The notes under the pieces were generated by a model, which saw only the letters and a program-made list of their open reading frames with translations, was not told where the DNA came from and searched no databases. Below are positions 11,562 to 22,307 of a stretch of 64,000 bases of DNA, one piece after another. A program made the position numbers and the translations under genes. This DNA is from Gongronella butleri. Taxonomy: Eukaryota; Mucoromycota; Mucoromycetes; Mucorales; Cunninghamellaceae. Position 1 is the stretch's first letter, and every line of letters begins with the position of its first letter. The stretch lies in assembly GCA_025201375.1 (NCBI GenBank), contig JAIWZP010000006.1, forward strand, positions 248,001-312,000. The letters run 5' to 3'.

Positions 11562-12749
11562 ATGGCTGGCTTGAGAAGTAAGACGACGACTCGGACGACA
11601 GTGACACGCGCAGAAAGACTCAATTTTTTGTTTAATTGTAGCGTACGATGGTGGTGGTCATGGGCTTTGCGAGCGAGATGAGAAAAAAATGGACTGTGCT
11701 GACGCTTTCGTCCCTTTCTCCACTGTAGGATTATCGCCCTGGCTTTTGTGCTCGCCATTGGGTTCCTGCTGGTGATTTTGTCGTGCGCTTTGTACTAGTA
11801 AGTTGGGGGGCACCGTGACAAAGGCAAGACGAGCGTGGCAAACGTACATTTTGTTCTCCTTGTGCCTTTTTTTTTTTTTCACCGACACGCTCTTTATCTC
11901 CTTTTCGTAGTAATTGGTGGCCATTGCTTGTTGGTAAGGGTCGCTGCTCATGTCCGCTAGATTGCGTTTCGAGAAGCGAGAGGCACACATACTCATGAAA
12001 TGCAAAATCATGGCAAATCGTCGATTCCACACGTCTCACTCGCTTGTTTTCTTTTCCATAGTGGCGACGTATATCCTTGCGCCGCTGCCCAATGCAATCT
12101 GCGCGCGCTGCGCAGGCGAATACGACATCATGTCCGACTACAACAGGTCAGTGGCACGCAAAAGTCGAAAAACAGGACCAATTGACCGACACACCGCGCG
12201 CATTCATGCGAGCGCACGGCACGAACGTCTCACCTTGTTTCTTTTGTCTTTTTCTTTCTTTTTTTTTTTTTGCAATTGATACAGTGGTGCTATCGATGCG
12301 GGTCATTTTGTCACGGGCATGTTTATTGTCACCGGGTTTTGTAAGTCCATTGGGGGCGATGAAGCCGGAGTGATGCTTGGCGGTCATTCTGGTGGGAGGA
12401 GGGGAGGGAGGAGAGGGAACAGTGCGGCGCGTGGCTCGGCACTTGCCCTGTTGCCATGGTCAACTGACCTGTTCTTTGCTTTTAGGCTTACCTTTTGTCC
12501 TGGCGCACGCTGGCGTCGTATGTTTCGGAAAATTACCAAAAGCGCGACGACAGCTCATTCTTTTTTTTTTTCATTTGTAGATCACGGTGCCTGCGATGAT
12601 CATGAGTATTTGCGGTGGTATCCTTGTCTACGGCACGAGTAAGTTGCGCGCCAGGGGCAAAGGGCGCATTGTGTTTAATCCCCCTCTTTTTTTTCAAACT
12701 AGTCATCACCTATTCGCACTATTTCTCGCAGCAGGACGACGATTATTAA
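11562..12749 (+). CDS. VPS55: Vps55/OB-RGRP family endosomal membrane protein, with a 1-nt exon
   Basis: Nine exons: 11562-11577, 11642 (a single C), 11729-11797, 11911-11933, 12062-12146, 12285-12340, 12486-12517, 12581-12638 and 12703-12749, total 387 nt, 128 residues. The protein is a small four-helix membrane protein of the usual length: MAGLRTIIALAFVLAIGF, a second helix ending LAPLPNAIC, the YDIMSDYNSG loop, HFVTGMFIVTGFCLPFVLAH and a last helix ending before SQQDDDY. These match Vps55p/leptin-receptor gene-related protein, which acts with Vps68 in late-endosome-to-vacuole sorting. Without the 1-nt exon the reading frame breaks after residue 5. Introns 64 and 86 nt on either side have GTAAGA...GTAG and GTACGA...GTAG ends. 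The identity is firm; the 1-nt exon is inferred from frame and homology. Confidence 0.9.
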
Positions 12750-13539
12750 GCGCACCTATGCCAATGGCACTCGACACGCTTTTTTTGATTTTTTGACGCG
12801 TTGGCCTGATTTTTGTCGCGCGATTGCCCCTTTTCCCCTATGATTCCCCCGTTTTGCTTCTCTTTTATGTGTGTGCACGCCCATTGAGCGCGTCGCGTGT
12901 TGCGCTTTTTACATTTTTGTTGATGGCGGCGCCAGGCCCGTCTGTTTTTTTTTTTTTTTTTTTGCTCTTGTGATTTTTCCTGTTGTACACACTGTGAATA
13001 AACGATTTTTATTACTATTTTATGGGCCGTGATGGGCCGTGACTCCCTTGGGCACTCGTTGTGGATCATATTTTGGACGAATGGCACGAAAATCCCATTT
13101 TGAGCGTTTTTTTTTTATGAAGACTCGACTCGACTTGATAATGGCATGTTTGCGGTCCCTGTATGCATTGACGCAACGACACGATTAATTATGCCTACAA
13201 TCCAAGATGATGATGCTGCCAAACCGGAAAGGTTGTTTGCAAAAACGCGCGTTTTGTTTCATTCACGCGACGCGCATCACAGAAACGCGCCCGCTGTTGT
13301 CGGGGAAAGATGGCCATCGCTTCATCTTGTGTTAAAGAATCCGCGCGTTCAATTGTGAAGCCATACAGAGCTGTTTCTCTAGTGGAGCACTAAGAGCGAT
13401 CGCTTTTTGAGGCAAATCAGCGTGTCGCTTGTTGACCAATGTATTTTGTTGTCTCGAAACGCACCCTGGCGTGAAATGGCAAGCGAATAAATCGAGCTGG
13501 ACGCGATGTTTTAGCATGCCCCAATCATTGGGGACGCGC
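12750..13539. other. Intergenic, 3' flank of VPS55
   Basis: T-rich 3' flank (a run of about 22 T at 12943-12963, then AATAAA-like TGAATAAACG at 12992-13001, a possible polyadenylation signal). Nothing else is recognised. Confidence 0.35.
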
Positions 13540-13800
13540 CACCAGCAAATTAAAATTTCGTCGTGCCGGAGCGCTCGACCCAAAAATGAAAATCTAGGTC
13601 TCCAGAACGGCGCCAAACATATACGATAGATCTATCATGGGGAGAAACCCACGAAAATGATAAAAACGAGCGCGGTCCATTGACTCGTTGGCGAGCAATT
13701 CGTGATTTTAAATTTAACTTTACAGGCGAATTCCAAAGGAAAAAACGCGTCTTTAGAGGTGCCCCGACGCGTCCACTAGCAAGACATGCTCTAAATGCAT
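13540..13800 (-). repeat. Dispersed repeat R3, minus-strand copy
   Basis: The reverse complement of about 13545-13775 aligns with 41600-41830: shared anchors GGACGCGTCGG, ATTCGCCTGTAAAGTT and GGCGCCNTTCT in the same order. A third, more diverged copy is near 51690-51950. These copies carry GACGCGTC motifs. Confidence 0.65.
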
Positions 13801-14746
13801 GGATTTGAATAGAAGCAGAGGCGTGAAACTCGACGATTGACGCGGTTAATCATGGGTATATAAATATTAATGATTTTAAACTGTGTCAAAAAACCTTGCC
13901 TTTTTCATTGATCACCAATGTCCACGTACGCGGCAAACCGTGCTGTTTCTGATGATGTGTGTTTCTCTGAGATGCAGCCACTTTTCGTTGAGTTGTCCTT
14001 GAGTTGAAAATAGAACCTCAAAAGCATTTTACGCTGTAACTGGCCGATGGAACCTTGGATTTTATTGGATTTTTGTCGTTGAGAGAAGGCTGACCACCAT
14101 ATGATTGAATGGCATGGCGGTCCGAGGACCCAGGTTTAACCATTTTCAAATTCGCGACTGTACCCCTTGGCAAATCTGTGATTCTCGAACATTGTCATGG
14201 CACGCCTTCCAGAGGCTGGGGCGCTCCAAGAGTGGGCTCATTCGAACGCAAGGTCTTTGGACTAGTAATTCAAGAGTAGACTCTATCGTAGGTCACCTGT
14301 TGGTTGACATACGGCCAAATGACTTTAAAAACGCTCGAATCATCATGTTCTCGGCAACCAGCACATCAATCTCAATTTTCAGTACACAGAACGCGAAGAT
14401 CAGAACACAGTCTCAGACCAACTGCGATACACTTGACGAACAACAACTTCAAACAAGATTAGAAAGATATAACCAGTCAGAAAGCCAGCAATTCGATATT
14501 TCTGGCGATCCTGTAATTCGATCTTTGTCAAATGTGGACAAAGCGGCCCTTGTAGGCTTGGAAAGCATTTTGCTTAATTGCAGATAAATGATTGGAGAAG
14601 AGAGGTTCAAAAAATCAAAATTCAAGTGCGCGGATGCATATTTTTTTGACAAGAAACATTTTATTTACTATTTTGTATTATGCAGAATGGGGGAGAAAGT
14701 GTATCAAGGTTGTAGGGAGTACCAGCGCGAGCATGAGTGAGAAGTT
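13801..14746 (+). other. Intergenic with one doubtful ORF (14114-14587)
   Basis: A frame of 157 codons from ATG 14114 to stop 14587 contains a hydrophilic Gln/Ser-rich C-terminal half (LDEQQLQTRLERYNQSESQQ, then FDISGDPVIRSLSNVDKAAL) that looks more protein-like than the N-terminal half. No family is recognised and no intron signals support it. It may be a remnant or a chance ORF. Confidence 0.2.
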
Positions 14747-16672
14747 CTAGGCGACGCGCGGCTGCGGGCGCTGGATCTTGTGGTATTGTTCTGTTTCCAT
14801 GCGTGTTTCGTTCCACTGCTGGATCTTGATGGCCATGTCGCAGTCGCGCAGCGTCATGGGAACGGTCTATTAATATAAAAAAAAAAGACGTATTAGTTTT
14901 AAATCGATTCCCTTTACCTCTTTTTCTTCTATTTCTCTCTTTTCAATGTCTTACGGCCGAAGGATCGTTGACGGGCAGGTACAGCAGCTCGACGTCAAAG
15001 TTGGCAATGACCTTGAGGACACCTTGGTCATTGTGCGTGTCGTCGTTATGCGTTGGGTCGTGTGAGGAGGAAGAAAACGAGGAACCGAAGGAGGAAGTGG
15101 TAATGCGCGAGTCGTTTGCGGCGACGGACGATGCTGTGGTGGAGTAATTGGAGGGGTTGGTTGCGTCCTTTGTGTGCCAAGCGTTGAAGCAGTGGAAGGT
15201 AGCTAGATAGGAATGTTTATGGCAAGCACGAAGCATGTCACGGACGGCGAATCGTGTTTGTCCAATGGCGCCATCTTCGTGGCTGACATAGGCAGAGAGG
15301 GAACCTTTGCGCTTGCGGTGAGTCGAGAAGAGGCGAGTGAGCGGCTTCCTCATGACATAATCGGGGCGAACGTGCAGCGACAAGGTGACAATCATGTCTG
15401 GATGGCTGTCAATGATGCATTCATAGTCAAACGACATGTCGTGGCTCAAAGTCTCGTACCGCGACATGTACTCGTATTTGCCGTCGCTGATTACACATCG
15501 CACCTGCGTCCGGTCCTTGGGCATCGGCAGCAACACGTCGTGCACACCATTCACATGCACGTACAGCTTCCCGATCGACGAATTCGGCGTTTCTATCGTC
15601 GATGTCGCCAAGCTGCTCATTGTCGTGGCCGACCCCGTGCGAGCGGGCGCTGCGGGACGCGTCTGTGGTGGCGGAGATTGAAATGTCGACGCGTTGCGCG
15701 TGGGGGCGGGAGTGGGAGGCGACGACAAGGCCATTTGTTGCTGTTTATGGAATTGGCACATGATGGGCGCCTCCTTTTCCACATTTTCGGGCGCATTGGC
15801 ATCAAATGTGGGCAGGCGATGTGCATAGCGAGCCGTGGAGCGCACAGATACGCTGCCGTACCGCGTCTTGCGCCTTTCTTCTTTGGTTGTCGTGATTTCT
15901 GAGCGATTGGTATCCTCCTTGGGGGTGGTGTCGTGCGTGTGTACCTCCTGCTCATACAGTGATGCCGCACGGCGAGGCAACCACGGCTCACTGGGCTGTT
16001 GCAATGACTGCTGTTGCAATGGCTTCGATGGCTGCGATGGCTGTGATGGCTGCTGCGGCCGACGGCGCGGCATCGGGGTCGATGGGGCCGAAGCCTCCAG
16101 TTGAGAAATGTTGTCCATGGTGCCCTCTATATCGTGGAATGATTCGAATTGCGCCTTGTTCTCGCTAGATGGCTCGCTTTCAAACGATGGAACGGCAACT
16201 GAAGCACTCGGCGCCTCATTTTCGGCGCTGATTTCGGCATCGGCTTCATTGAGACTGAATTCGCGGTCGAGAGTGGTTGCCCACGAGTTCAATTCGAGTG
16301 CCCACTGGTCCTTTTGTGCACCGCTGCGCCTGCGCTGTTCCTTGGTCGTCGTTTTGGGCATTTGCACGTCTTCGCGGCCAGCAAACGACAAATCCGAGCT
16401 GCTGCTGTGGCTATGGACGCTGCTGCTGCTGTTGCTCTGGTACATTTGCTGCCGGCGCTGCTGCAAATCGCGAACTCGTGCCGATGACGCCGACGTGATT
16501 GCCAGAACAGGGTCAATGTCCTGGTAAATCTCGGAAGGTGCCTGGAACGGCGGTGTCAGTGGCGACGCCACCGTCGTAGCGTCGGAGGACGTGCGCTCCT
16601 CGGTTGACACCGACAATGGGGCATCCACTTTTTTTTTTTAAAAAAAAAAGCATAAATATGGAGCACTTTTCT

Positions 16673-16707
<35 letters not shown>

Positions 16708-18288
16708 GTTCTTACAAGATGGAACGATGGGTGAGTGGGCATTTTCGGTGTGGGAATCATCACGGTGCCAATGGGCTGTGTCCTCTGGCTGGTCCTCGAG
16801 TTGTTCCTCGGGCGCGTCGTGTTCCAATGGCTCCAATTGGTTCAATGATTGTGAATGGTCCAATGGCACCAATGGATCGTCCAATGGCTCTGTACGTGAG
16901 GCAGGGGCAATGTCATGGTACTGAGACGATGTGTTAGAGGCGGTGGAGATGGATGGTGTCGGTGCAGGTGAGAGATCGGTGGGAGATACGGACGGCGCGA
17001 CGGCAGGGTCGATGACGGCGGCATTAGCGTCCTTTTTTTGCAATTCCTTTTCGCTCTGCTGCTGCTTGAAGATGCTGGTTGACACGTACGATTTCGTCTG
17101 GAGCGAGTTGATCACCTTGGAATTGCGTTTAGGCTTACGCCCGTCGGCTGATTCTGCGTTTTCCGCGTCATTGTCGGTCTCTGCTGTGGCAATGGGGGAC
17201 GGGTCATTTGGGTCTTCATGCGTCGTGCTGGCAGCCGAAGAAACAGACGAAGTAGCAATGGTGGAGCTCGATGCCTTCTTTTTGATGAATGGGTTATTTC
17301 TGACAGCCGAGCGGCTTGCAAGCAGAGCAATGTCCTTGCGGCGGCGCTCACGCTGCTTCTCAAGCTCGGCTTCCTCCTCGGTGAGCACTTTTTGCTTTGT
17401 CTGCGCGACGCGGCCCGGGCGAAAGTAGTGTTGATCGCGTTGTGTAAGCGGTGACGATTGCGATGGATTCAATTGCTTTTGTTGGAGGGCCTTGCTGCGC
17501 GGCAGACGCGACGACGACTTCGACGGCGACGTTTCAGCGGCTGTCGACGATTCGGCGAGCTGCCGCAATTGCTGAAATCGGTCGGGACTGCTGTAATTGG
17601 GCCGCAGATGGCTGGATTGTTGCTGTTGTTGCTCGTGTTTGCTGGCTTTGGGCGTAAGCAAGCGCGTCATGGCTTCGGAGCGCGCTGTCTGGCAAGGAAG
17701 CGCACCGCGTGCATTCGCGATGAGAGGCGACGCGCCGCGTTGCAGCAATTGCTGCGCGAGTTCCACGTGTCCAAGCACGCTCACAAGATGTAGTGTCGTA
17801 TTGTCATATTCGCCCCATCGTGCGTCGTCCAGGTCCTTGGCCGTCATTGTCTATCATAATCAAGCCCAGAAAAGGGGGCGCGCGGAGGTCAACCGTCATC
17901 ATTTTGCATTTTTTCCATTTCTTGTTCCTCCCTTCCCCATTTTCTCTCCCCCTTTTTATTATTATTTTTTTCTTTCTTTCTTCTCTCTCTGTATTTTGTC
18001 TCTTTCACTTACATCGAGCAAGAAGCGTATAAGTGGTCGCGTGGCGTCATCGTGATGATATTGGCAAAAGAGCCATTGAATGCCATTGAAGCCGTCGAAC
18101 GACGTGCCAAGCGTGTCGTGATCGACAAGAATCTGGTGTGTGGCGCGTAGCGTGTCGTCGAGATCCATTGGCGCGTCCTGCAGCGTGGAAAGAAGCACCT
18201 GTGGATCGCCATAAAATACCTGTTTCAAACCATCCAGATCAAGGCGCTCCAGGCATGCCCACCACATTTCATGCGCATTGACGGACAT
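14747..18288 (-). CDS. Ankyrin-repeat protein with C-terminal anillin-like (Bud4/Mid2-type) domain
   Basis: Four exons (18288-18013, 17850-16716, 16627-14955, 14866-14747) give 1067 residues in one frame. The N-terminus (about residues 1-150) has helical and ankyrin-type repeats (NTTLHLVSVLGHVELAQQLL, RGASPLIANARGALP). A long disordered Gln/Ser/Pro-rich middle follows with basic-acid mixed segments. From about residue 770 comes GKLYVHVNGVHDVLLPMP...RTQVRCVISDG...HDMSFDYEC, then GQTRFAVRDML and FDVELLYLPVNDPSATVP, the pattern of the anillin homology domain of Bud4/Mid2 septum-site proteins. The chain ends soon after at ...KIQRPQPRVA, where Bud4/Mid2 would continue into a PH domain; no PH domain follows. 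A role at the septum or cell cortex is inferred. Assignment of the anillin-like domain is moderate. Confidence 0.7.
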
Positions 18289-19040
18289 TGGAAAAAGGGG
18301 AAGAGTGCGTGAAAAGCGTTTAGAGAGGGAAATTGGACGTGAATATGGAAAAAAAAGAGGGAAGAACAAGAGAGATAAAAAAAGGGCAAGGCGAGACTCT
18401 TTGGAAAAAAAAAAAGTGAGTGGTGTTGCCCCGTGAGTGTGGGTTGTAAGGAGTGCAAAGGGGAGGCAAAAAGGACGAAGGAGAGGAAGGAAGCAGTAAG
18501 AGCGTGCGCCGTTGCGAAATCTGACGGGAAAAAGGAGACCAAAGGCAAAAAGGGGAGTGGACAAAAAAAAAGAGTGAGTCTAGTCCTTACGTGGCTTTGC
18601 CCACGCCGCTGTTGTCTTTTTTACCTTGCTAGAGATTCAAACGCGGTCAAAGAAAAAGAAAAAGGGAAAAAGAGAATTGAAAAAAAAGGGGGAGCGGACG
18701 GGCGGCGGGGGGGGGGCGAGACTCATTTTTGTGCGCGTTTCTCAGAAATGAAATGTGCATCTGGGCCAATCAGACTGCATTTTGCTTGTTCAACACGTCC
18801 ATTAGGCACACATGATTTTTCCAAAGTGGGGGAGGAGCACGCTGCCCAAAATGCTAGTTTATTAGGCTCACATTTGTGGACAAATGTCTTTGTGCTTGGA
18901 ATCAACGAGAGACAGAGAGAGAGAGAGAGGAAAAAAAAAGGAGTGAGCAGGGAAAAGAGGGGATATGAAAGGGCATAAACATTCATTCAGGCCTTTGGGA
19001 AAGGGGGAGGGGATGCCGGGGGATGCAACGGGATAAATGT
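18289..19040. other. Intergenic, purine-rich upstream region of the ankyrin gene
   Basis: Strongly purine-rich on the plus strand (18300-18720 and 18900-18990), that is, pyrimidine-rich on the coding strand of the minus gene starting at 18288. A CCAAT sequence on the plus strand lies near 18765. No gene is supported. Confidence 0.35.
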
Positions 19041-19861
19041 TCAGGCCTTGAAAATGACATGGTCGTATGTCTGGTGATTCACCTGTCGCCCCGCCATTGA
19101 GGCAAGCACATTCGTAGCAAACTTTTGGCGATTGCGCCGCAAATCTTCCGCGGCCTCTGCAAATTGGAAGGGGAAAAAATAAAAAGAGGACATGAGTCTT
19201 CTTTTTTCTTTTTTTCTTTTCATTCTTTGTACCTTTGTTCAATGGATCGTCGGCATTGGGTTCCAAGAACAGGTATTGCAGGCCCACAAGCACAGAGTGC
19301 AACGACAGCACTGGCTTCCAGTCCTCGCGCAGGATATTTAAGCAAATGTTGCCTTCCAAATCAATGTTGGGATGGTAAATCTAACAAAAACAGGGTCAAT
19401 GCGTGTCCTAGACACACGCTCCCCCCCCCTTTTTTTTTGCGCAATTGCTTACCTTTTGCGTGCAATGCACCTTGGGTGGCTCATGGGGGTAGTTGCTGTT
19501 AATCGCAAACGTAAACGTAAACGAGCCGGACTTGTAAAAGCCTAAAAAGACGTCAACATCGCCGCAATGCCCGACAGCCATTGCTTTTTACCTTCGTCTG
19601 GGGTGATGATGACACGGAAATGAAGGATATCGGCGGGATCAGGGAACTCCATCTTGATTGTATCAGGGATTTCTAGCTCGGCCAAGTCTAAGAGTGCAGA
19701 CAGCAAGGTGATCAGAACAACCAAAAACACAAAACGACCAAAAAAAAAGTGGTTGTTTTTTTGACAATACCTTTTTGTACCCGGATCTGCGCGGCGCTCG
19801 TCTTTGGCTTTTTCTTCTCGGCCGCCGCCTCTTTGGTCTTCATGCTCCAAATTTTCATCAT
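19041..19861 (-). CDS. UBC12: NEDD8-conjugating enzyme E2 (Ubc12/UBE2M)
   Basis: Five exons (19861-19771, 19687-19592, 19541-19453, 19380-19233, 19156-19041) give 179 residues, the normal length. The N-terminal extension ([11 protein letters not shown], then Lys-rich) is the Ubc12-specific tail that binds the NEDD8 E1. The UBC fold shows [20 protein letters not shown], the HPN motif in [20 protein letters not shown] with the active-site Cys at about residue 105, then [12 protein letters not shown] and [16 protein letters not shown]. Ubc12 transfers NEDD8/Rub1 to cullins and so activates cullin-RING ligases. All junctions are phase-consistent. Confidence 0.95.
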
Positions 19862-21655
19862 CTTGGCAAACGATTAGTGTGGGGAAAGAAAAAAAGAAAT
19901 AAAAACGAAAATAAAAGAAACGGAAAGGGAGGGAAAAAAAAAAAAAAAGGCGAAACAACCCTTTTCCCCTCATGTTCACTCTTCTGCGGCGGGGACCTGG
20001 CGGAATTCCAAAATTCGACAACATGACGGCGGCGTCCCGCTGCGACACCACACTACATCTCGCCCTGGCCATGTGCCCTCCCGTGCTGCACCAATCGTTG
20101 TACACCTCTTCAAATTCGCTCTCTCGCCGCTTGGCTCGCTCTTTTCGTTTTTTTCTTCTTCTTTTGTGTTCTTTTTATTGGATGTGTGTCAATGGACCCC
20201 GTGGTCCGACGATCTGGAGCGTGCTGCGGCACCAATGTGCCACCAACAAGCCTGCCTTGGCCCTTTTGATCTGAGGCAAACGCTATCTAAGCCCAGCCTG
20301 CGCCAGCTCTGTGGCGCTCTTTTTTTTCGCGACATTCATGGTGCCAATGAAATGAACTTGCCCCCTTTTTGTTCCGTGAATCCATTGTCTTGCTTTGTGG
20401 CCACTAATGATGGGCCCAATGGACGTGTCTATTTGTTTCAAAGACGTCGCTTAGTTGCTAATGGTCAAAATGGTGTAATTGGCAGTTTGCACAACCATGG
20501 CCGTCGAAAGCAAGTGTCCTAGAACAAAAAGGAGGCGCGAACAGTCTACAGTCATGAGTGTGTGCGTGTGCCTCTGAGATGCACGATCGCCCATTCTTTT
20601 ACGAAGCCAAACGCGTAAAATGGAAAAAAAACAAGGAAATGCGCCCTCAGTATTGCTGCTGCGTCCATCTTCCGTGACGGCGCGTTGTAAGGCCATGGTA
20701 ATGAAACATAGCTCGCAAGGGAACAGCTATGTTTTTTTTTCTTGTTTTTTTTCCTCCTTTGCTCCTTGCAATATTAAGAATAAAAGGCGTGTGAACAGAC
20801 TTTCAGGAGTCTAAAAGAGCACTGGACGGGTAATCAGTCTCATTAACGCGTGCTGCTCTTGTTTGTGCGGCAAAGCGCGGTAAACTTGGTCATGATGCGC
20901 ACAAACGGGAGAATCTGCGCCATTTCAGGGGCCCCCAAAGATTGGCGGCCCAATGGATGCTGGCTGTGCTTCAATTTGACGCTTGCCCCTGTTGTTGGGC
21001 GCACAGGGTCAGAGGAGCAGCGCGTCGCGACTTCCTTTTCCGGTGCAATTCTCTTTGTTCCTCGACCTTCTCATATTTACGAGGATTCGCTCGCTCTTTA
21101 TTTCGCCCATTGAACACGCAAATCGCAAAATACACGAAGATTCCACTCTCCTTAAACTAAAAAAGTATAAAGTGGCCAGAATCCTGTGCCATATTTTTTT
21201 TTCCTTTTTTTTTTTTTTTCTTCAATGGTCCCACAAGAGGATCGAGCAGCCGCGTAGGTCAAGACGTGGCAATTCTCTTTGTAAGTCTTGAGAACAATGG
21301 GTTGTAAAATGCTTCATTTGTCTTACTTGTATATATTTTTTCTTCTAGTCAATTTCGGTCCTCCATTTCTTGCTGTCAAGTGGGTCCTGCGTATGGCGCC
21401 GCCCAATTCCAAGCCATGCACATGTCCGGTGCGTGATCGATGCCCTCAAAACGCGTGGAACACGGTGGTCAAAATCGCATGGAACACAGTGGTCAATGGC
21501 GCGCTTCCTTGCCTGTCGAGGCTCAAATGTCACGGACAATTCTCAAAGGCAACACAATGGCCACTTATTGGCATGCAAATGAATTATATTTTATACGGCT
21601 TGCGAGACAAAGCACTGAATTTCTCCCATGCTGAATTGCAACCTTTTGTGGCTGT
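19862..21655. other. Intergenic, 1.8 kb, no recognised gene
   Basis: Only short, low-quality frames are present. There are T-rich tracts (20140-20180, 21190-21225), an A-rich tract near 19930 upstream of UBC12, and GC-rich patches near 20200-20330. I see no tRNA and no clear repeat copy here. Confidence 0.35.
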
Positions 21656-22063
21656 TTAATAGTCATTTTCTTGAATAAATGCCTTGATTCGTCGTTCAAT
21701 GTCGTCACGGATAGCCAGAGTAGTCCCTTGGTCACTGTGCTTTGGGTCAGGAATAAGCCAGTCGACGATACGTACGCCCGGCACGTACGGGCAAGCTTCG
21801 CCACAGCCCATGGTCACAATCACCGAAACAGTTGCAGCCAGCTCGGGCGTAAGCTTTTGAGGTTTCAAATTGCGCAAATCACAATCGACAGCCAGCATTG
21901 CTTCCACCACATTGTCGTGAACCTTGCTTGCAGGATCAGTGCCAGCCGAAATACCGATAATATTGTCTTTTGTTTTATGTTTGTTGAAGAAAGCAGCCGC
22001 CATTTGGGAACGGCCTGCATTATGAATACACGCAAAAAGAATTTTGGTTTGTTCGTGTGGCAT
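21656..22063 (-). CDS. arsC: Arsenate reductase, low-molecular-weight phosphatase type
   Basis: An intronless 135-residue protein. It begins with the LMW-phosphatase P-loop: ILFACIHNAGRSQMA with CX5R (Cys12 to Arg18), then GTDPASKVHDNVVEAM, LTPELAATVSVIVTMGCGEACPYVPG (split here: VIVTMGCGEAC with Cys87 and Cys91) and the DWLIPDPKHS acid loop. This matches ArsC/Acr2-like enzymes of the phosphatase superfamily that reduce arsenate to arsenite using a Cys relay; the GCGEAC pair would be the relay cysteines. It starts 244 nt from the divergently read arsH, so the two share one promoter region. Lack of introns is unusual for this window and could mean recent gain, possibly by transfer. No arsenite exporter is seen nearby. 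Confidence 0.9.
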   Translation of the reverse strand: MPHEQTKILFACIHNAGRSQMAAAFFNKHKTKDNIIGISAGTDPASKVHDNVVEAMLAVDCDLRNLKPQKLTPELAATVSVIVTMGCGEACPYVPGVRIVDWLIPDPKHSDQGTTLAIRDDIERRIKAFIQENDY

Positions 22064-22245
22064 CTTTACTGAGAGATATAAAAAAAAAAAAAGAGAAGAA
22101 AAGCAATGATCGACACCGATATGCCTGCCCTGAGAATGAAAATACCGGAGACTGAATAAAGGAGATCGGCGATGCCCCGGCTCTTCAGAATTGGGCTGGC
22201 CAATGAAATGACTTTGTTCAAGATGTCAAAATTGGGCCTGTTTTT

Positions 22246-22280
<35 letters not shown>

Positions 22281-22307
22281 GCCTTGCTCTTTCTTTCACA
22301 ATCAAAA
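22064..22307. promoter_or_regulatory. Shared promoter region of the arsC/arsH pair
   Basis: A 244-nt divergent intergenic region. It has an A tract beside the arsC start and long T tracts (about 22240-22280) just before the arsH ATG at 22308. No operator is recognised, but co-regulation of both arsenic genes from this space is expected from the layout. Confidence 0.5.

Noticed and set aside
18433..18978. A Lys/Arg/Glu-rich plus-strand ORF of 181 codons
   Set aside because: It is an artefact of a purine-rich intergenic tract; no family resemblance.
20073..20522. A 149-codon plus-strand ORF
   Set aside because: Low-complexity hydrophobic start from a T-rich tract and no recognisable domain.
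22240..22283. Upstream extension of arsH to a TTG codon at 22284
   Set aside because: TTG starts are not expected in fungal genes; ATG 22308 gives the normal ArsH N-terminus.
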